Assembly: GCA_904394685.1 (NCBI GenBank)
Contig: CAJFNK010000078.1
Span: 1 to 40,549 of the forward strand
Origin: Candidatus Heritagella gallinarum
GTDB lineage: Bacteria > Bacillota > Clostridia > Oscillospirales > Acutalibacteraceae
DNA: 40,549 bases
Direction of reading: 5' to 3'
Below the pieces are notes generated by a model that had not been told where the DNA came from, ran no database searches, and saw only the letters and a program-made list of their open reading frames with translations. The position numbers and the translations under genes are program-made. Position 1 is the first letter of the stretch. Each line of letters begins with the position of its first letter. Shown piece by piece: positions 40,167 through 40,549 of the stretch.

Positions 40167-40388
40167 TTATTCTACTTCGATCATTTCAGCATCCGCTTTT
40201 CGGATAGAAAGCTCATACCCCCGAACCGTTACTTCAATGGGATCTCCTAACGGCGCTACTTTACGGATATGTACCTGCACCCCACGGGTAATCCCCATAT
40301 CCATGATACGACGTTTCACAGCACCCTCGCCATGAAGTTTTACAACCGTAACGGTTTCCCCTACTTTGACCTGTTTCAGCGTTTTCAT
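40167..40388 (-). CDS. feoA: Ferrous iron transport protein A
   Basis: 73 residues, a single SH3-like FeoA domain. Typical parts are VKVGETVTVVKLHGEGAVKR, RIMDMGITRGVQV and the closing DPIEVTVRGYELSIRKADA. FeoA is a cytosolic partner that supports FeoB transport. AGAAGGAGGAAG lies upstream of the ATG. It is the first gene of the feoA-feoB-Cys-rich unit. Confidence 0.95.
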   Translation of the reverse strand: MKTLKQVKVGETVTVVKLHGEGAVKRRIMDMGITRGVQVHIRKVAPLGDPIEVTVRGYELSIRKADAEMIEVE

Positions 40389-40416
40389 GCACTAGCTTCC
40401 TCCTTCTATTTTCTTT

Positions 40417-40442
40417 CAGTTGGATTGATAGGCAGTTGGATT
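40417..40442. repeat. Tandem 10-bp repeat upstream of feoA
   Basis: CAGTTGGATT occurs at 40417-40426 and 40433-40442, a 16-bp period, 29 bp before the feoA start. It may be a regulator site or chance. Confidence 0.4.
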
Positions 40443-40461
40443 CATCATTGACCCCCAGTAG

Positions 40462-40549
40462 TTAGGGCGTTTCTGAAAACTAAGAAATTGAAGAATTTTC
40501 TACAAGCAATAGACAGATACAAGGCAAAAAACGCAGGAATCCTTGATGG
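40462..40549 (-). mobile_element. MITE-like element, copy 2 (cut by window edge)
   Basis: On the minus strand this repeats the right 90 bp of the 3058-3197 element, with shared blocks TTTTGCCTTGTATCTG, ATTGCTTGT, GAAAATTCTT and the end GTTTTCAGAAACGCCCTA. It is in the opposite orientation to copy 1. The left end lies outside the window. Confidence 0.75.

Overview
The window reads as chromosomal DNA of an endospore-forming, anaerobic Clostridia-type Firmicute, most likely from the Oscillospirales/Ruminococcaceae side. The evidence is an alpha/beta-type SASP, CwlJ-like and GerQ-like spore proteins, a DUF4317 protein, a YlxM-Ffh-S16-KhpA-RimM-TrmD operon, strong AGGAGG ribosome sites, consensus sigma-A promoters and moderate GC. 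No rRNA, tRNA, CRISPR array, complete insertion sequence or prophage was seen. The genus cannot be named from the sequence alone.

Layout: 1-3000 holds the 3' end of a sortase-anchored surface protein, a HAD phosphatase and uvrC. 3058-3197 is a MITE-like element in the 5' leader of an XRE-TPR regulator (3211-4263). 4354-4617 is ptsH (HPr). It is followed by a 478-bp gap with a ptsH promoter and a possible minus-strand small RNA. 5096-8773 is the conserved translation/secretion operon ylxM-ffh-rpsP-khpA-rimM-trmD. 9024-12969 is a sugar-type catabolic locus: two TIM-barrel isomerases, a Gfo/Idh/MocA oxidoreductase and a divergent AraC regulator. 13119-15027 is an M29-like peptidase, an unknown protein and an ArsR-DUF2087 regulator.

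15138-23644 is the most unusual part, a protein-phosphorylation island. It encodes a Ser/Thr kinase with Sel1 repeats, two PP2C phosphatases, a TerY-like vWA protein, a degenerate kinase with an N-terminal domain that may be PIN-like, a protein with two helix-rich modules, a SprT-like metalloprotein and a membrane-anchored FHA protein. The composition resembles the TerY-phosphorylation triad described for Ter stress systems. Four promoters in the island share a 16-bp box (consensus KGYARAAARATCGAAA) placed exactly 20 nt upstream of a -10 hexamer, with no recognisable -35. This points to one dedicated regulator for the whole island.

23701-26685 is an AraC regulator downstream of an ADP-ribosylglycohydrolase-fold protein with a C-terminal lectin-like region. 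26778-28923 is a radical SAM / DNA-metabolism gene pair behind a LexA-like box. 29222-34070 carries a class A PBP and a spore group (BofC-like protein, SASP, an unknown protein, CwlJ-like, GerQ-like). 34182-37282 holds a low-GC HAD phosphatase, nagA and a DUF4317 protein. 37480-40388 is feoA-feoB plus a Cys-rich FeoB-associated peptide, with a candidate metal-regulator operator before feoB. A second MITE copy starts at the right edge, in the opposite orientation to the first.
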